From: Cyclobacterium plantarum
GTDB taxonomy: Bacteria > Bacteroidota > Bacteroidia > Cytophagales > Cyclobacteriaceae
Reading direction: 5' to 3'
Assembly: GCF_011290685.1 (NCBI RefSeq)
Contig: NZ_JAANYN010000001.1
Span: 124,001-188,000 of the forward strand
DNA: 64,000 nucleotides
The notes under the pieces were generated by a model. The model ran no database searches and was not told the origin of the DNA. It saw only the letters and a list, made by a program, of their open reading frames with translations. Within the stretch, counting starts at the first letter, position 1. Every line of letters starts with the position of its first letter. A program made the translations under genes and the position numbers. Positions 35,006 through 45,025 of this stretch are shown in pieces.

Positions 35006-37903
35006 ATGAAAATCAACCTCGCTTCTTCGGAAAAATTTAAAAACAGGCACATTGCTCCTTCGGATAACGATATTAAATCCATGTTAGAAACCATAGGTGT
35101 TTCTTCATTGGATTCTTTAATCGACGAAAGCATCCCTCAGAGCATACGCCTGAAAAAACCACTTCAACTGCCAAAAGCCCTTTCAGAAACGGCTTTCCTT
35201 AAGAAATTTAAAAAAACAGCAGGAAAAAACACCCTATACAAATCGTATATCGGACTGGGCTACTATGACACCCTTGTCCCTGGTGTGATTCAGCGCAATA
35301 TCCTGGAAAACCCCGGTTGGTACACCGCCTACACCCCTTATCAGGCTGAAATAGCCCAGGGCAGGCTGGAGGCCCTGATCAATTTTCAAACCATGGTCAG
35401 CGAACTGACGGGTATGGAGCTGGCCAATGCCTCCCTGCTGGATGAAGGCACCGCTGCAGGTGAAGCCATGACCATGTTGCATGCGAGCAAGCCAAGGTCA
35501 AAAAAGGAGGCCAATCGTTTTTTTGTGGATGAGAAAGTTTTTGGCCAAACCCGGGAAATCCTTAAGACCCGGGCCATTCCCGTGGGCATAGAACTCGTTT
35601 TTGGTTCTCTGAAGGACCTGGATCTGACGGATCCGGAACTCTTTGGCCTGCTCCTGCAATATCCCAATGCAGATGGGGAAGTCATTGATTACAGCAAACT
35701 GGTAGAAGCCGCCAATGAAAACAGTATTTTTACCGCTTTCAGCACCGACCTGTTGAGTCTGACTTTGCTGAAGCCTCCGGGAGAGATGGGCGCTGATGTG
35801 GTGATCGGCAGTAGTCAGCGTTTTGGCGTTCCTATGGGTTTTGGTGGTCCTCATGCAGCTTTCTTCGCTACAAAGGAATCATTCAAAAGGCAAATCCCTG
35901 GCAGGATTATCGGCGTTTCTGTAGACAAATCGGGCAAAAATGCCTACCGCATGGCCCTGCAGACCCGCGAACAACATATCAAAAGAGAAAAGGCCACTTC
36001 CAATATTTGCACCGCTCAGGTACTTTTGGCCGTGATGGCCGGCATGTATGCCGTTTACCATGGCCCGAAAGGACTTAAAGCCATTGCCTCCCGCACCCAT
36101 GGTCTGGCTGTCATGACCGCAGACTGGTTGTCCCGGCTGGGTTACGAACAGGTTAACGAAACCTTCTTCGACACCATCCGCATCAAGGTAGATGAGGTGC
36201 AAAAGGAAAAAATACGGGCATTTGCCTTGTCAAAAAAGTTAAATTTCCGGTATGAAAAAGACTACATTCTCCTCAGCTTTGATCAGGTAAAAAACAGGGC
36301 TGACGTAGTGGAGATCTATGAGGTTTTTGCCAAATCCACCAATCGCCTTCAGGTAGAAATTCCTGATGTACCTGATCAGATAGATGCCATCATCCCTGAG
36401 ACCCTGCAACGTGCTTCTTCCTTTTTACAGCATGAGGTGTTTCAGCGGTATCATTCGGAACACGAAATGTTGCGTTACCTCAAAAGGTTGGAAAACAAAG
36501 ACCTTTCCCTGGTGCATTCCATGATTTCCCTGGGTTCTTGTACCATGAAACTCAATGCAACCGCAGAAATGATCCCTGTTACCTGGCCGGAAATCGGTCA
36601 GTTGCACCCCTTTGTGCCTCAGGACCAGGCGGCTGGATACTATGAGATGTTTCAGGAATTGAGAAACTGGCTCAGTGAAATCACTGGTTTTGCGGATACC
36701 TCCCTGCAGCCCAATTCCGGAGCGCAAGGAGAGTATGCGGGCCTGATGGTAATCCGGGCCTACCACCAAAGCCGGGGAGAGGATTTCAGAAATATTGTAT
36801 TGATTCCTTCCTCTGCTCATGGCACAAATCCGGCTTCTGCAGTGATGGCTGGCATGAAGGTAGTCATCATCCCCTGTGATGATAAAGGCAACATAGATGT
36901 GCTGGCATTCAAAGCCAAAGCTGCCGAATACAAAGAGCAGCTTGCTGCATTGATGGTAACGTATCCATCCACACACGGGGTTTTTGAAGAATCCATCCAG
37001 GAAATATGTGGTATTGTTCACGAATACGGTGGTCAGGTTTACATGGACGGGGCCAATATGAACGCACAAGTTGGATTGACCAGTCCTGGTATGATCGGAG
37101 CCGATGTGTGTCACCTGAATCTGCACAAAACCTTCTGCATACCCCACGGAGGTGGAGGACCGGGAATGGGCCCCATCTGCGTGGCCAAACACCTGACTTC
37201 ATTCCTGCCTGGCAATCCCTATATCCGCACAGGTGGCACGGAGGCCATCAGTCCGATTTCGGCAGCTCCATTTGGAAGTGCCAGTATACTGCCCATTTCG
37301 TATGCCTATATTGCCATGATGGGAGAGGAGGGACTTTCCAAGGCTACCAAGGTGGCCATTTTGAATACCAATTACATCAAAAAGCGACTGGAAGCGGATT
37401 ACCCCATTCTGTATACAGGAAGCAAGGGCCGGGCAGCCCATGAGATGATCCTGGATTGCAGGGGCTTTAAAGAATGTGGAGTGGAGGTAGAAGACATTGC
37501 CAAAAGGCTGATGGACTATGGCTTCCATGCTCCGACGGTATCCTTTCCGGTCGCAGGAACCCTGATGGTAGAGCCCACCGAGTCCGAATCGAAAGATGAG
37601 TTGGACCGCTTCTGTGAGGCCATGATTTCCATCCGTCAGGAAATCAGGGAAATAGAAGCAGGGACGGCAGATAAATCGTCCAATTTGCTTAAAAACGCAC
37701 CTCATACCGCCGGAACCATCATTTCTGATGACTGGAACTATCCCTATTCCAGAGAAAGGGCAGCCTATCCGCTTCCCTTTGTGAAGGAAAATAAATTCTG
37801 GCCTTCAGTAGGAAGAATAGATGCTGCCTACGGAGACCGAAACCTGATGTGTAGCTGTATTCCTACGGAGGTTTACGAGGAAGAGAAAGAAACAGTTGAA
37901 TAG
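35006..37903 (+). CDS. gcvP: Glycine dehydrogenase (decarboxylating), P protein
   Basis: 965 residues as one fused chain, unlike the split GcvPA/GcvPB form. PLP-dependent P protein of the glycine cleavage system; it decarboxylates glycine and passes the aminomethyl group to lipoylated H protein. The PLP lysine is in [18 protein letters not shown], and [12 protein letters not shown] and [11 protein letters not shown] are typical. I chose the ATG at 35006 ([18 protein letters not shown]) over a TTG twelve codons upstream. gcvT and gcvH are not in the window; lipA is 29 kb away. Confidence 0.97.
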   Translation: MKINLASSEKFKNRHIAPSDNDIKSMLETIGVSSLDSLIDESIPQSIRLKKPLQLPKALSETAFLKKFKKTAGKNTLYKSYIGLGYYDTLVPGVIQRNILENPGWYTAYTPYQAEIAQGRLEALINFQTMVSELTGMELANASLLDEGTAAGEAMTMLHASKPRSKKEANRFFVDEKVFGQTREILKTRAIPVGIELVFGSLKDLDLTDPELFGLLLQYPNADGEVIDYSKLVEAANENSIFTAFSTDLLSLTLLKPPGEMGADVVIGSSQRFGVPMGFGGPHAAFFATKESFKRQIPGRIIGVSVDKSGKNAYRMALQTREQHIKREKATSNICTAQVLLAVMAGMYAVYHGPKGLKAIASRTHGLAVMTADWLSRLGYEQVNETFFDTIRIKVDEVQKEKIRAFALSKKLNFRYEKDYILLSFDQVKNRADVVEIYEVFAKSTNRLQVEIPDVPDQIDAIIPETLQRASSFLQHEVFQRYHSEHEMLRYLKRLENKDLSLVHSMISLGSCTMKLNATAEMIPVTWPEIGQLHPFVPQDQAAGYYEMFQELRNWLSEITGFADTSLQPNSGAQGEYAGLMVIRAYHQSRGEDFRNIVLIPSSAHGTNPASAVMAGMKVVIIPCDDKGNIDVLAFKAKAAEYKEQLAALMVTYPSTHGVFEESIQEICGIVHEYGGQVYMDGANMNAQVGLTSPGMIGADVCHLNLHKTFCIPHGGGGPGMGPICVAKHLTSFLPGNPYIRTGGTEAISPISAAPFGSASILPISYAYIAMMGEEGLSKATKVAILNTNYIKKRLEADYPILYTGSKGRAAHEMILDCRGFKECGVEVEDIAKRLMDYGFHAPTVSFPVAGTLMVEPTESESKDELDRFCEAMISIRQEIREIEAGTADKSSNLLKNAPHTAGTIISDDWNYPYSRERAAYPLPFVKENKFWPSVGRIDAAYGDRNLMCSCIPTEVYEEEKETVE

Positions 37904-37909
37904 TAGGAT

Positions 37910-37946
37910 AAAAGCCCCTTCGCAGGATTTGCTGAAGGGGCTTTTT
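37910..37946. terminator. Bidirectional terminator between gcvP and fumC
   Basis: AAAAGCCCCTTC (37910-37921) pairs with GAAGGGGCTTTT (from 37934) around a 12-base loop, with T-runs available on both strands between convergent genes. Confidence 0.85.
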
Positions 37947-37963
37947 GGTTATATAACCGAAAG

Positions 37964-39364
37964 TTATTTCAGGCTCCCGATCATGTCTTCCGGTTTGACC
38001 CATTGGTCAAATTGCTCACTGGTCAGGAGGTCCAGGGCAATGGCCGCCTCCCGAAGACTTGTTCCCTCTTTATGGGCTTTTTTAGCTATTTTTGCCGCAT
38101 TTTCATAGCCGATATGGGTATTTAAGGCCGTCACCAGCATGAGACTGTTTTCAAGGTGGCGCTGAATAAAAGGCTTATTCGGTTCTATCCCGATGGCACA
38201 ATTGTCATTGAAAGACACACAGGCATCTCCCAGCAGGCGGGCAGAGTTAAGCAGGTTATTGACCATCATGGGCTTGAATACATTCAGCTCAAAATGACCG
38301 TTGGAGCCGCCAATGGATACCGCAGTGTCGTTTCCAATCACCTGGGCACATACCATGGTCATGGCTTCGGCCTGCGTGGGGTTGACTTTTCCTGGCATGA
38401 TAGAAGAGCCCGGCTCATTCTCCGGAATCAATATTTCGCCTATGCCTGATCTGGGGCCAGAGGAAAGCATGCGGATATCATTGGCTATTTTCATCAGGCT
38501 GACTGCGAGTTGCTTCAATGCACCATGGGTTTCTACAATGGCATCGTGGGCTGCCAGGGATTCAAATTTATTGGGAGCAGTTACAAATGGATTGCCGGAA
38601 AAATGGGCGATTTTTTCTGCCACTTTTTCAGCATAACCGGCCGGCGTATTTAATCCGGTACCGACAGCCGTGCCACCCAAGGCCAGTTCTGAGAGGTGTT
38701 CCAGCGTATTCTTTATCGCCCTCATGGCATGGTCAAGCTGGGCTACATATCCGGAAAATTCCTGTCCAAGGGTTAGTGGGGTAGCGTCCATAAAATGGGT
38801 TCGGCCGATTTTGACCACCTCCATAAATGAATCGGATTTTGCCTTAAGGGTATTCCTGAGTTTTTGCACACCCGGAAGGGTAGTTCCCACCACCATTTTG
38901 TAGGCCGCAATGTGCATGGCGGTGGGGAAGGTATCGTTGGAGGACTGGGATTTATTTACATCGTCATTGGGGTGAATTTTCTTTTTTTCATCCTGAAGGC
39001 TACCCCCCAAAAGCACATGAGAGCGGTAGGCTACCACTTCGTTGACATTCATGTTGGACTGGGTCCCGGAACCGGTCTGCCAAACCACCAGCGGAAACTG
39101 GTCATCCAATTTGCCCGCTAGAATTTCATCACAAGCCCTGGCAATAATATCGGCCTTTTCCTGGTCCATTACTCCGAGATCCGCATTGGTCAGGGCAGCT
39201 GATTTTTTCAATATGGCAAAAGCATGCACTATTTCTATCGGCATCTGGTGTTTTACCCCTCCAATTTTAAAATTGTTGACAGATCGCTGGGTCTGGGCTC
39301 CCCAGTATTTGTCGGCGGGAACCTCTACGGGTCCCATGGTATCCTTTTCTATCCTGAAATCCAT
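37964..39364 (-). CDS. fumC: Class II fumarate hydratase
   Basis: 466 residues. Converts fumarate and malate in the TCA cycle; iron-independent tetramer. The superfamily signature [15 protein letters not shown] carries the catalytic serine, and [13 protein letters not shown] and [17 protein letters not shown] supply active-site residues. It is the last gene of a same-strand run after the two-component genes, ridA and a small membrane protein. Confidence 0.96.
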   Translation of the reverse strand: MDFRIEKDTMGPVEVPADKYWGAQTQRSVNNFKIGGVKHQMPIEIVHAFAILKKSAALTNADLGVMDQEKADIIARACDEILAGKLDDQFPLVVWQTGSGTQSNMNVNEVVAYRSHVLLGGSLQDEKKKIHPNDDVNKSQSSNDTFPTAMHIAAYKMVVGTTLPGVQKLRNTLKAKSDSFMEVVKIGRTHFMDATPLTLGQEFSGYVAQLDHAMRAIKNTLEHLSELALGGTAVGTGLNTPAGYAEKVAEKIAHFSGNPFVTAPNKFESLAAHDAIVETHGALKQLAVSLMKIANDIRMLSSGPRSGIGEILIPENEPGSSIMPGKVNPTQAEAMTMVCAQVIGNDTAVSIGGSNGHFELNVFKPMMVNNLLNSARLLGDACVSFNDNCAIGIEPNKPFIQRHLENSLMLVTALNTHIGYENAAKIAKKAHKEGTSLREAAIALDLLTSEQFDQWVKPEDMIGSLK

Positions 39365-39478
39365 GTATGGTTGATTTGATTTTTAAAACGATTGAACTGC
39401 TAAAATACGACAGACAGGGCATAATCCATAAATCCTTCTGGAATACTTCCCATTAATCTGTCCGGGTTTTATCCTTGT

Positions 39479-39979
39479 TCAGGGAGCTCCTCTGCCTGCT
39501 TTCAGGTCCATCATGCTATGAAAAAGCAACTGACTTTCTTTGACCTTCCGCCGGAAATGCCAAAAGGCAAATCCATAATTTGCCATTCCAGCCATGGTAC
39601 TTAATGCCGCCAGCTTCCAATCCTGAAATACTGCCAGAAACAAAACGGTAAGTACAAAGGTAATCACACCCCAAAAACTCAGGAAAAAAACCGTGGAGGG
39701 AAAAAACGAGTAATCGAGAGATATAAGGGACCCTTTTGCCAGAGGAGATACCTCTCCTTTGATCCTTGGAAGAAAGCTGTCGGCTTTATCAATTTTTTTT
39801 GAAATTGTGAATTGATGGGTTTTCAGTTCTCCATTAAAGAGGATGGATTCCTCTGGCTGATCTATAACAGCATCCAGGAAATTTACCTTTTTGGTAACCC
39901 TGTTCAATCGCTCCATCACCTGATGTTGATCCATCACGGACACGAATGTTTCGCTGTATGTAGGTGCCAATCTCACCAT
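39479..39979 (-). CDS. Hypothetical membrane protein with two transmembrane segments
   Basis: 166 residues. A soluble N-terminal part (about 1-92) is followed by two hydrophobic segments (about 95-117, STVFFLSFWGVITFVLTVLF, and about 120-138) and a basic tail (FRRKVKESQLLF). No family is recognised. It starts 27 bp after the ridA stop and probably shares its transcript. Confidence 0.55.
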   Translation of the reverse strand: MVRLAPTYSETFVSVMDQHQVMERLNRVTKKVNFLDAVIDQPEESILFNGELKTHQFTISKKIDKADSFLPRIKGEVSPLAKGSLISLDYSFFPSTVFFLSFWGVITFVLTVLFLAVFQDWKLAALSTMAGMANYGFAFWHFRRKVKESQLLFHSMMDLKAGRGAP

Positions 39980-40006
39980 TTCAAAACAAAGGGGAAAGGA
40001 GAAAGT

Positions 40007-40387
40007 TCAAGCCACGGCAATGCAGGAAATTTCAACGTTCACATTTTTGGGAAGTCGGCTTACTTCCACCGTTTCCCGTGCGGGGGGAGCGGTCTTGAAA
40101 TACCTGCCATAGGCTTCGTTAACCGTTCCAAAATCATCCATATTTTTTACGAAAATACTGCATTTGACCACATGGGCAAAAGTCAGGCCCGCAGCTCTCA
40201 ATATGGCTTCCAGATTTTTCATTACCGCATGGGTTTCTTCGGTAATGTTTTCGTTGATCAAGTCTCCGGTAGCCGCATCCAATGCAATCTGTCCGGAAAC
40301 ATAGAGAACACCATTTATCTTTACCGCCTGGCTGTAAGGGCCAATAGGCTCAGGTGCTTCTGAAGACTGTATGATTTCTTTACCCAT
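40007..40387 (-). CDS. ridA: RidA family reactive-intermediate deaminase
   Basis: 126 residues. Hydrolyses reactive enamine/imine intermediates from PLP enzymes. The signature region AILRAAGLTFAHVVKCSIFV and the catalytic-pocket arginine in PARETVEVSRLPKNVNVEIS are present, with GPYSQAVKINGVLYVSGQI at the N-terminus. Family length is normal. Confidence 0.93.
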   Translation of the reverse strand: MGKEIIQSSEAPEPIGPYSQAVKINGVLYVSGQIALDAATGDLINENITEETHAVMKNLEAILRAAGLTFAHVVKCSIFVKNMDDFGTVNEAYGRYFKTAPPARETVEVSRLPKNVNVEISCIAVA

Positions 40388-40460
40388 GGTATCTACACAT
40401 TAGAATGAACCACAAAGTAAAACTTTATCTCCGGATTTATCAATTTACAGGAAAAAGTTC

Positions 40461-41150
40461 CTAATTGGCCACCAATTTGAACCCTTCTCCATGCAGGGTA
40501 ATGATTTGCACCGTTTCATCTGATTTCAGCAATTTTCGTATTTTACTGAGGTACACATCCATGCTACGGGCATTGAAATAGCTGTCATCGCCCCAAATCT
40601 GTTTAAGGGCATAGGATCTGCTGACATTTTCATTCTGGGCCGCTGCCAACAGCCGTAAAAGTTCATTTTCCTTGGAGGTCAGTTTGTGCAAACCATCTGG
40701 CCCTTCCAGTTGCTGCTTGTCATAATGCAGGGTAAAATTGCCAAAAGAGTACGTTTTCAAGGCTACTTTTTCACCCTGGTGGTGGGTTCTCCTTAAAATG
40801 GCCCCAATTCTCATGAGCAATTCTTCCATGCTAAAGGGCTTGGTGATATAATCATCCGCACCAATTCTAAAACCCTGGATCACATCTTCCTTCAGGTTTT
40901 TGGCTGTCAGGTAAATGATGGGAATATTTTCCTCTACTTTCCTGATTTCCTTGCCCAAAGTAAAGCCATCCTTTTTGGGCATCATCACATCCAGTATACA
41001 AAGCTGGTAGTAATCCTTTTTGTATTTGTTCCAGCCCTGCTCTCCATCCCGGCACAAGGTGACATCAAATCCTTTTACACCGAGGTATTCCTGCAAAATA
41101 TCACCCAGATTGGGATCGTCTTCTACCAGTAAAATTTTGGTCTTGCTCAT
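40461..41150 (-). CDS. OmpR-family response regulator
   Basis: 229 residues. Receiver domain (1-120) with acidic pocket EDD, phospho-acceptor Asp in LCILDVMMPKKDG and K in YITKPFS; winged-helix DNA-binding domain (about 130-229) with LTSKENELLRLLAA and SMDVYLSKIRKLL. Its ATG overlaps the kinase stop by four bases (ATGA), so the pair is a co-translated two-component system resembling RprXY of Bacteroides. Confidence 0.94.
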   Translation of the reverse strand: MSKTKILLVEDDPNLGDILQEYLGVKGFDVTLCRDGEQGWNKYKKDYYQLCILDVMMPKKDGFTLGKEIRKVEENIPIIYLTAKNLKEDVIQGFRIGADDYITKPFSMEELLMRIGAILRRTHHQGEKVALKTYSFGNFTLHYDKQQLEGPDGLHKLTSKENELLRLLAAAQNENVSRSYALKQIWGDDSYFNARSMDVYLSKIRKLLKSDETVQIITLHGEGFKLVAN

Positions 41151-42862
41151 TGTTTTGAAGGTAAGTTGATGGTAAAAATACTGCCTTGTCCCGGTTCACT
41201 TTCCACCATAATATTTCCGTGGTGAGCTTCCACCATGGTTTTTACATAGGATAGCCCAAGACCAAAGCCTTTGACGTCATGGATGTTTCCTGTTGGGACC
41301 CGGTAGAATTTATCAAATATCTTTTTCTGGACTTCCTTGTTCATTCCTATCCCTGCGTCCTGAATGGTCAATGTAAACTGCCCCCTGCTTTCCCGGATAG
41401 AAATAATGATTCTGGGTGCATCTTTGGAATATTTATTCGCATTATCCAGTAAGTTATTGATAATATTATTCAAGTGGAAAGGATCTGCGGCTATTTCTTC
41501 ATTTTTCACCTGGTAATCGGTAGAGATAAGGCCTCCTCTTTTTTCGACCAACAACTCAAAGTGTCGTTTGGCTTCTTCCACCGCATCGATCAGATTGATG
41601 GTTTCTATTTCCAGTTTAAAGTCCTTTTTATCCAGGGTAGCGGCTTGCAGTACCTGCTCCACCTGTTTACCCAATCTGGAATTTTCATCTTTGATAATGC
41701 CAAGATACCTGTGCCGGATTGAGGTCTGATCAAAAAGGTCAGGGTCCTGTAGTGCCTCTATAGCCAGGCTTACGGTAGAAATGGGAGTTTTGAATTCATG
41801 GGTCATGTTATTGATAAAGTCATTTTTGACTTCAGAGATCTTCTTTTGCCTGATGATGACCCTGATGGCATAAATGAAGCAAATGATGATAATCGCCATA
41901 AATAACAAAGAACTGGACAAGGGTAAAAACACCTGCTGCATCAGGTAATTTTCCTTGTCCGGGAAGTGGATCACCAGAAAGTTTTCCAGGCCCAAAAGAT
42001 CACTGGGAAAAAGCTCTGCCCTGATCCCTTTTGTTTTAAGAAAATCCAGGTCAGTCACTTCACCTATGCCAAAGATATTGTCCTGCCCATTGATGATACC
42101 CAGTTCAAAGGGCTGGTCGATATTTCTATTGACCAATTGATCCCTTACTTCCCTTCTCACACGGGCAGTGTCAATTCGATTCAAAATATTTTGATTCCCC
42201 TGAGAGAGCAATTGGTGAATCACCACTTCAACCAACTCAATTTTCATGTTGGCCTGTACAATGCTTTCTGCTACATTTCTGGAAACATTGAATTCCTCAA
42301 TGATATAATTCTGTCGGTTATGGGCATATTGACGCTTGCTGATATAATTGTCTTGTTTGCTGAGAAATTCCAGATAACGCTCTTTTTCCTGGAGTAAAAT
42401 GGCCAATTCATCAGGGGTAAAAAGGGTGGATGCCACGGAGGGAGACATGTAAAAATACTTTTCTATCTGGCTGAAACTTTTGGGCTCTCCCTCCTTGGAA
42501 GCAATCAGCTTTTTAAACGTGGACGAAATTTGTGGTATGTTTAGCTCAAATAATGAATCCACCATCGATGGCCGATTGATAGCCACCTGCCGGTGTCTTA
42601 CCTGTACCTGAATGGGTTCTATGGGTTCAAGCAGTGCTTTTTGGAACAAGGTATCCCGGGCCAGGGAACTCAGCAGAATATCGCTGGTCTCACTTTTCTC
42701 CAATCGTTCTGAGGTGGAGGCAAGGGCCTGAAATACATTTTGTTCAAACCGTTCTTCGTTGATCTTTAGCACATTTCCCACCCAGTAAAACTGAAAGGCA
42801 ATCAGTCCCAAGCTGGCCAAAGACATCAGGAAGACAATGATTTTAATGCTGGCTTTTGACAT
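41147..42862 (-). CDS. Sensor histidine kinase paired with the OmpR regulator
   Basis: 571 residues. Transmembrane segments at about 7-27 and 318-340 flank a periplasmic region of about 290 residues. The H-box is MTHEFKTPISTVSLAIEAL, with N-box NNIINNLLDNANKYS, G1 DAGIGM, F-box FDKFYRVPTGN and G2 GFGLGLSYVK. No known ligand domain is recognised in the periplasmic part. Confidence 0.94.
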   Translation of the reverse strand: MSKASIKIIVFLMSLASLGLIAFQFYWVGNVLKINEERFEQNVFQALASTSERLEKSETSDILLSSLARDTLFQKALLEPIEPIQVQVRHRQVAINRPSMVDSLFELNIPQISSTFKKLIASKEGEPKSFSQIEKYFYMSPSVASTLFTPDELAILLQEKERYLEFLSKQDNYISKRQYAHNRQNYIIEEFNVSRNVAESIVQANMKIELVEVVIHQLLSQGNQNILNRIDTARVRREVRDQLVNRNIDQPFELGIINGQDNIFGIGEVTDLDFLKTKGIRAELFPSDLLGLENFLVIHFPDKENYLMQQVFLPLSSSLLFMAIIIICFIYAIRVIIRQKKISEVKNDFINNMTHEFKTPISTVSLAIEALQDPDLFDQTSIRHRYLGIIKDENSRLGKQVEQVLQAATLDKKDFKLEIETINLIDAVEEAKRHFELLVEKRGGLISTDYQVKNEEIAADPFHLNNIINNLLDNANKYSKDAPRIIISIRESRGQFTLTIQDAGIGMNKEVQKKIFDKFYRVPTGNIHDVKGFGLGLSYVKTMVEAHHGNIMVESEPGQGSIFTINLPSKQ

Positions 42863-43011
42863 GGTACAAATCTAAATGATATCCTGCTCTAAATCATTTC
42901 CTTAACTTTTTTTAACACAATACAGCAGGAAAGAGCAAATTTTCTCCTTTTGGGTAATAACCCATTTTACCAGCCCAAAATTCCCCGCCCAAAGCTGCAG
43001 TCGAATTTGAT

Positions 43012-43041
43012 TTTAAGTTTAACCTGCTTTATCTATATTTG
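43012..43041 (+). promoter_or_regulatory. Bacteroidota-type promoter of lysA
   Basis: TTTA (43012-43015), 18 bp, TATATTTG (43034-43041), followed by the ATG 18 bases later. A TTTG at 43006-43009 is an alternative -33 box at 24 bp. Confidence 0.5.
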
Positions 43042-43059
43042 CCTGCTAAATAAAATCCT

Positions 43060-44292
43060 ATGGAAATCAAAAACCAGCAGTACAGCATTCAGGGGATTTC
43101 CCTCCTGGATCTGGCCCGTAAATACGATACACCTGTTTATATTTATGACGGGCAGAAAATCCTCCAGCAGGTAGCAGCACTAAAAAATGCATTTTCCACT
43201 GTGAATATGAAAATCAAATACGCTACCAAAGCTTTATCCAATATCAGTATTTTACAATTGATGCGAAAAGCTGGTACAGGGGTGGATGCTGTCTCCATTG
43301 AGGAGGTTAAAATTTGCCTGCATGCCGGCTTCCTTCCCAGCGATATCATGTTTACACCCAATTGTGTGGATTTTGAGGAAATCAAAGCGGCAGTAGATCT
43401 GGGCGTGATGGTAAACGTGGACAATATACCCATGCTGGAACATTTTGGAACGGAATACGGAAATAGCGTACCTATCTGTATTCGGCTCAACCCGCATATT
43501 CTGGCTGGAGGCAATTCTAAAATTTCGGTAGGACACATTGACAGTAAGTTTGGTATTTCAATTTTGCAACTAAAGCATGTACTTAAAATCGTACAGGCCT
43601 ATGAGCTGAATGTAGTGGGTTTGCATGTACATACCGGTTCTGATATACTGGATGCAGAAGTCTTTTTAAAGGGCGCAGAAATCCTGTTTGATGCAGCAAG
43701 GGAATTTGCCCATCTGGAATTTTTAGATTTTGGTGGGGGATTTAAAGTTGGTTATAAGGAAGGTGATATCACCACAGACATAGCAGAGGTTGGCAAGAAG
43801 GTATCTCTGGCATTTAAAGAGTTTTGTAAGGAATACGGGAAGGAACTCGAAATCTGGTTTGAGCCTGGTAAATTCCTGGTCAGCGAGTGTGGTTACCTCC
43901 TGGTAAAGGCCAATGTGGTAAAGCCTACTCCGGCCACCACTTTCGTAGGCGTGGATTCGGGATTGAATCACCTGCTGCGTCCCATGATGTACGATGCTTA
44001 TCATGGAGTGGTGAATATTTCCAAACTGGATGGCCCTGAGCGGGTGTATACCATCGTGGGCTATATTTGTGAAACAGACACCATTGCTGCGGACCGAAAA
44101 CTCAAAGAGGTAAAAGAAGGTGATATTCTGGCCATCAAAAATGCCGGCGCTTATGGCTACAGCATGGCCTCCAACTACAATTCAAGATTCAGACCGGCTG
44201 AGGTGCTGCTGCTCGACGGCAAAGATCACCTGATACGGCGAAGGGAAAAGTTTGAAGACCTGCTCAGGAATCAGGAATCAATTAATCTGTAA
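43060..44292 (+). CDS. lysA: Diaminopimelate decarboxylase
   Basis: 410 residues. PLP enzyme of fold type III that makes L-lysine from meso-diaminopimelate. The PLP lysine is in MKIKYATKALSN, the phosphate-binding glycines in FLDFGGGFKVGY, and the HVHTGSDI and GYICETDTIAADRKL segments contribute to the active site. It is a single gene between a promoter and a strong terminator. Confidence 0.94.
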   Translation: MEIKNQQYSIQGISLLDLARKYDTPVYIYDGQKILQQVAALKNAFSTVNMKIKYATKALSNISILQLMRKAGTGVDAVSIEEVKICLHAGFLPSDIMFTPNCVDFEEIKAAVDLGVMVNVDNIPMLEHFGTEYGNSVPICIRLNPHILAGGNSKISVGHIDSKFGISILQLKHVLKIVQAYELNVVGLHVHTGSDILDAEVFLKGAEILFDAAREFAHLEFLDFGGGFKVGYKEGDITTDIAEVGKKVSLAFKEFCKEYGKELEIWFEPGKFLVSECGYLLVKANVVKPTPATTFVGVDSGLNHLLRPMMYDAYHGVVNISKLDGPERVYTIVGYICETDTIAADRKLKEVKEGDILAIKNAGAYGYSMASNYNSRFRPAEVLLLDGKDHLIRRREKFEDLLRNQESINL

Positions 44293-44294
44293 AA

Positions 44295-44325
44295 CAAAAA
44301 AGGGCGAAAATTTTTCGCCTTTTTT
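44295..44325 (+). terminator. Intrinsic terminator after lysA
   Basis: GGCGAAAA (44303-44310) pairs with TTTTCGCC (44312-44319), flanked by an A-run and six T. Confidence 0.85.
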
Positions 44326-44693
44326 ATGGGCTACTTTTTGGTATTTAGTTCAAAATTTAAGGGAGAAAGTTCATTTTTGCATCCACCAAATAAAGGATGG
44401 TTTTTTACTATTAAATCACAAGAAAATTATTTTTTTAAACAATTTGCAAATTCAAATTTTATTCTATTATTTATCAAAATAAAACATGTTTTAAGCATTT
44501 CATAAATATGTATTCTAATCGCATAAAATAATATTTCAAAAAGTCAATTGCAAAAAAAGTTTTATATAAAACAATAATTAGCGTTTAAAGTAAAAAAACC
44601 ATCAATTTTTTGATTGGTAGATTTTGGTTTGGGTAGGCATTGCCCGAGAGGTGAGATAATAACAAATAATTTAACTTTCAACAAAGCGAAGAA
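44326..44693. other. AT-rich intergenic stretch upstream of the small-protein gene
   Basis: About 370 bases, very AT-rich, with no convincing gene. It holds an imperfect hairpin, ACCATCAA with TTGATTGGT (around 44599-44622), and a GGGTAG/TTGCCC partial dyad near 44632. Either could act in the leader of the following gene; no known riboswitch is recognised. Confidence 0.5.
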
Positions 44694-44933
44694 ATGATGG
44701 CGTCCAAAACAAAGGCAATCATGCAGATCCATCTTGACCAAAAAGATGTAAGTATTATTGGGGAAGACCTGCTGGAGTATGCTGAAACATTAAGTGATGC
44801 GTTGGGAATGGATACCTTAAGCATCCAGCAAGAAATGAGATCCGGTGATCTGAATCACCTGATCATCACTTTCAATCACTATTTCAGTGACTACATTGAG
44901 CTACTTGATTCTGATCACAGGATGAGCTCCTGA
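44694..44933 (+). CDS. Small hypothetical protein
   Basis: 79 residues (a second ATG follows at once). Acidic, predicted mostly helical (EDLLEYAETLSDALGMDTLS, IQQEMRSGDLNHLIITFNHYF), without signal peptide or transmembrane segment. Periodicity and composition look coding, and a purine-rich AGCGAAGAA precedes the start. It lies 92 bp upstream of the photolyase gene in the same direction, so a shared transcript is possible. No family is recognised. Confidence 0.6.
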   Translation: MMASKTKAIMQIHLDQKDVSIIGEDLLEYAETLSDALGMDTLSIQQEMRSGDLNHLIITFNHYFSDYIELLDSDHRMSS

Positions 44934-45025
44934 TTTTTAGTAATTATCCAAATGCGCTAAAACCCAATTTTATGTAAACATTTGAGTAGAAACACTGCTT
45001 TATTGGTGAAACAATAAATGCAACT

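Noticed and set aside
36425-37192. 255-codon minus-strand ORF inside gcvP
   Set aside because: It lies antisense to conserved PLP-domain sequence of gcvP and has no domain; it is a shadow of the GC-rich coding strand.
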